DNA of 8,079 bases from Nitrospirota bacterium (GTDB lineage: Bacteria; Nitrospirota; Thermodesulfovibrionia; UBA6902). The notes beneath the pieces are model-generated. The model ran no database searches. It was not told where the DNA came from and saw only the letters and a list, made by a program, of their open reading frames with translations. Below are positions 6,785-8,079 of the stretch, piece by piece. The stretch is taken from NCBI GenBank assembly GCA_024277515.1, contig JAJRVB010000019.1, forward strand, positions 1 to 8,079, in the 5' to 3' direction. Made by a program: the position numbers and the translations under genes. Each line of letters opens with the position of its first letter. Positions within the stretch are counted from its first letter, which is position 1.

Positions 6785-7066
6785 TTTTTTTCTCCATAAT
6801 GCTCCAGGCCCCCGGCCGATACATTCAACCACACCTTCCTTCTGAATGCCCTTTAGCACTACTCGTATCATATCCCTGCCCTCGATCCTGTTGGAAGAAA
6901 CCGCGCTCTCTATGATGACATGTTCTTTCAGCGCCTTCAGCTTTTGGGGCGACTGCCGCGTATAAAGCTCCTGCTTGCCGAGATACTCTCCCAGATCGGC
7001 AAGATACCATGCAGTGCTCTGTGGAATTGATTGCTCTGAAGATCCAAAAAACTTAAGTGTCTTCAT
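6779..7066 (-). CDS. Internally deleted Fic-family protein (N-terminus joined to winged helix)
   Basis: This 95-residue ORF looks like the two ends of a normally 300+ residue Fic-family AMP-transferase. Residues 1-63 match the N-terminus of that class (STAWYLADLGEYLGKQELYT, RQSPQKLKALKEHVIIESAV) and end in S58-N-R-I-E62-G63, the SxxxEG inhibitory helix motif that blocks ATP binding in Fic enzymes. Residues 64-95 (RDMIRVVLKGIQKEGVV, ECIGRGPGALWRKKG) match the C-terminal winged-helix end. The catalytic HPFxxGNGR domain is absent, so no AMP transfer is expected. The reading frame is intact across the junction near 6877. The ATG at 7066 has AGAGGGG about ten bases upstream. It is either a remnant or a small regulator. 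The family call rests on recalled homologues. Confidence 0.65.
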   Translation of the reverse strand: MKTLKFFGSSEQSIPQSTAWYLADLGEYLGKQELYTRQSPQKLKALKEHVIIESAVSSNRIEGRDMIRVVLKGIQKEGVVECIGRGPGALWRKKG

Positions 7067-7091
7067 GAGTCGTTATCCCCTCTGCCGTCAA

Positions 7092-7176
7092 TTGTCATTT
7101 CGAAGGAGCAAAGTAACTGAGAAATATTATGGCATCGCATACAACTGAAGATTTCTCCCTCCCGTCGAAATGACAA
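7092..7176. mobile_element. 85-bp palindromic element with 12-bp perfect terminal inverted repeats
   Basis: TTGTCATTTCGA (7092-7103) and TCGAAATGACAA (7165-7176) are perfect inverted repeats. Inside them a second pair, GAGAAAT (7119-7125) and ATTTCTC (7151-7157), is also perfect, flanking a 25-base core. The left interval between outer and inner arms is 15 bases and the right one 7, so the left side carries an extra stretch (about GCAAAGTA). The layout resembles the abundant intergenic REP or MITE-like repeats with TGTCATT..CGA ends seen in many environmental genomes. It encodes nothing and lies wholly in the spacer between the divergent-AAA gene and the Fic-like gene. As RNA it would form a long hairpin. 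Confidence 0.7.
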
Positions 7177-7192
7177 CGCGACGTAATATCGT

Positions 7193-7207
7193 AAAAATGA
7201 TATTTTT
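7193..7207 (-). other. AT-only hairpin at the stop of the divergent-AAA gene
   Basis: AAAAAT and ATTTTT flank a three-base loop, beginning within the stop codon of the gene ending at 7207. A competing fold pairs AATATC (7185-7190) with GATATT (7199-7204). Neither is GC-rich, so termination by these alone is doubtful. Confidence 0.2.
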
Positions 7208-8079
7208 CATTCCACTATCTCCCAATGCCCGCCTTTGTCCGGGCCTATGCGTTTAAGGATTCCTTTTCTCTTAAGTCTTGTTATATGGTATCTTACTCCG
7301 TCTTCAGTTATTCCAATAAGAGCAGCAAGTTCTTTTTGAGTAATATCTGTTTTCTTGGTAATGGCTTCTATTATTTTCTGGGTAGTTTTCTGGGTAGTTT
7401 CTTCTACCCCCTTTCCCTCCGCTTTAAGAGAATAACGCGGATCACGATAAAAAATGGCTCTGAAAAATGAATCCATTTCAAACTCAGGCTCTTGCAGTCC
7501 CGCGTCGCGCATAAGATTTTTCATCCGTTTTATACCGAAACCCATCCGCTCAACTTTATCCATGCGGTGAAATAAATCAGCAATGATCGGATTCCTCCTC
7601 ACAGAGGATTTGCCAAAGTCACGCTTTGCCATTCCTTCAACCAATCCCCCGGGGTTTTCTATCTCCACACGATCATCGAAAATCCTTACATATATACTTG
7701 TTCCTTTAATTGTATAATTCCTGTGGACAATCGCATTAACAACAGCCTCCCTTAAGGCGTCCAGGGGGATCTCATAAATATCAAACCGGTCAAAATCACG
7801 AATTTCACTGCGTACATTCAGGTGTTTCTTTAAAAAACCAACAGCTTCAGTAAACTGGGTTAACAGGTCATCTCTTACATCATTCCGGTCATAAATATTA
7901 ATGCTTTCCGTTCCTTTAAACGCTGCGAAAATACTTTCTGAATGAGAGATGAATCCTCCGACTTTAGAAGCAAACATTAAAGCCCCTGCGTTGTTGATTT
8001 CACCTTTCCTGTAAATATTCAGACTTGTAAGAAAAGAGGGGAGATTGGCCTTGCTGATCTTATAAGACATATTTGATTC
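7207..8079 (-). CDS. AlbA_2/divergent-AAA (RecG C-terminal-like) ATP-binding regulator, 5' end cut by window
   Basis: This is the C-terminal part of a COG2865-type protein: Schlafen/AlbA_2 domain, then a HATPase_c_4-like domain, then a winged helix. These are often annotated as transcriptional regulators or RecG-like helicases, and their function is mostly unknown. An ATG at 8070 exists, but the frame is open to 8079 and the first residues already lie inside a known domain boundary, so the true start is probably about 200 codons beyond the edge. Counting from that ATG: linker with INNAGALMFASK (25-36), FKGTESINIYDR (51-62), the GHKL-like helix ALREAVVNAIVHRNY (105-119), FDDRVEIENPGGLVEG (131-146) and GFGIKRMKNLMRDAG (177-191). 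A TTQKTTQK linker (225-232) and a winged helix (about 233-287) follow. It lies 140 bases upstream of the Fic-like gene. Confidence 0.82.
   Translation of the reverse strand, partial: ESNMSYKISKANLPSFLTSLNIYRKGEINNAGALMFASKVGGFISHSESIFAAFKGTESINIYDRNDVRDDLLTQFTEAVGFLKKHLNVRSEIRDFDRFDIYEIPLDALREAVVNAIVHRNYTIKGTSIYVRIFDDRVEIENPGGLVEGMAKRDFGKSSVRRNPIIADLFHRMDKVERMGFGIKRMKNLMRDAGLQEPEFEMDSFFRAIFYRDPRYSLKAEGKGVEETTQKTTQKIIEAITKKTDITQKELAALIGITEDGVRYHITRLKRKGILKRIGPDKGGHWEIVE
7374..7397 (-). repeat. Two tandem 12-bp repeats in the linker of the divergent-AAA gene
   Basis: TTTTCTGGGTAG occurs twice in tandem on the plus strand, which gives the repeated TTQK units between the ATP-binding domain and the winged helix. 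The unit length is a multiple of three, so copy number could change the linker length without a frameshift. Similar TTQK-type linkers recur in this family. Confidence 0.75.

Noticed and set aside
6825..7010. Alternative minus-strand frame inside the Fic-like gene
   Set aside because: The recognisable Fic motifs are all in the 6779-7066 frame, so there is no evidence that a frameshift joins the two.
7374..7397. The tandem 12-bp units as the start of a CRISPR-like or larger repeat array
   Set aside because: Only two units are present, they lie in frame inside a coding linker, and there are no spacers.

Overview
The window carries one long, tightly packed cell-shape operon and, upstream of it, a short accessory patch. 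Every gene I can support is on the minus strand, so transcription runs from high to low coordinates. The gene content (an MreBCD/PBP2/RodA elongasome followed by an MlaE-type permease for outer-membrane lipid transport) indicates a rod-shaped, diderm (Gram-negative) bacterium. The gene order, moderate base composition and protein flavour suggest a Nitrospirota- or Desulfobacterota-like lineage. That placement is an impression from reading, not a computed result.

In the direction of transcription the operon is: an RDD-family small membrane protein (about 6566-6069), mreB (6076-5060), mreC (5046-4255), mreD (4258-3785), mrdA/PBP2 (3728-1962), rodA (1945 or 1972 to 824) and mlaE (770 to beyond position 1). 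The RDD and mreB genes overlap by 8 bases, with a strong Shine-Dalgarno inside the RDD tail. mreC and mreD overlap by 4 bases (ATGA). The other gaps are 13 to 56 bases. MreB filaments, the MreC/MreD membrane partners, the RodA glycosyltransferase and the PBP2 transpeptidase together build lateral-wall peptidoglycan. MlaE would form the membrane channel of a phospholipid ABC transporter whose other subunits should lie past the left edge.

The roughly 200-base spacer 6579-6778 separates the operon from the accessory patch. It holds a GC-rich hairpin that may terminate upstream transcription, a candidate promoter (TTGAAA, 17-base spacer, TAGTAT with extended -10 TG) whose -10 sits in one arm of a perfect 6-bp inverted repeat, and three copies of TATTACCC.

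The accessory patch (6779-8079) contains two items of interest. One is a 95-residue protein that joins the N-terminus of a Fic-family AMP-transferase, including its inhibitory SxxxEG motif, directly to that family's C-terminal winged helix, with the whole catalytic Fic domain missing. The other is the C-terminal part of an AlbA_2/divergent-AAA (RecG-like C-terminal, HATPase_c_4) regulator with its own winged helix, which runs off the right edge. Between them lies an 85-base palindromic element with perfect 12-bp terminal inverted repeats, resembling a REP or MITE-type intergenic repeat.

I see no tRNA, rRNA, CRISPR array or insertion sequence. The cell-shape operon is conventional apart from its flanking partners. 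The novelty, if any, is in the Fic remnant, the palindromic element and the control region in front of the RDD gene.
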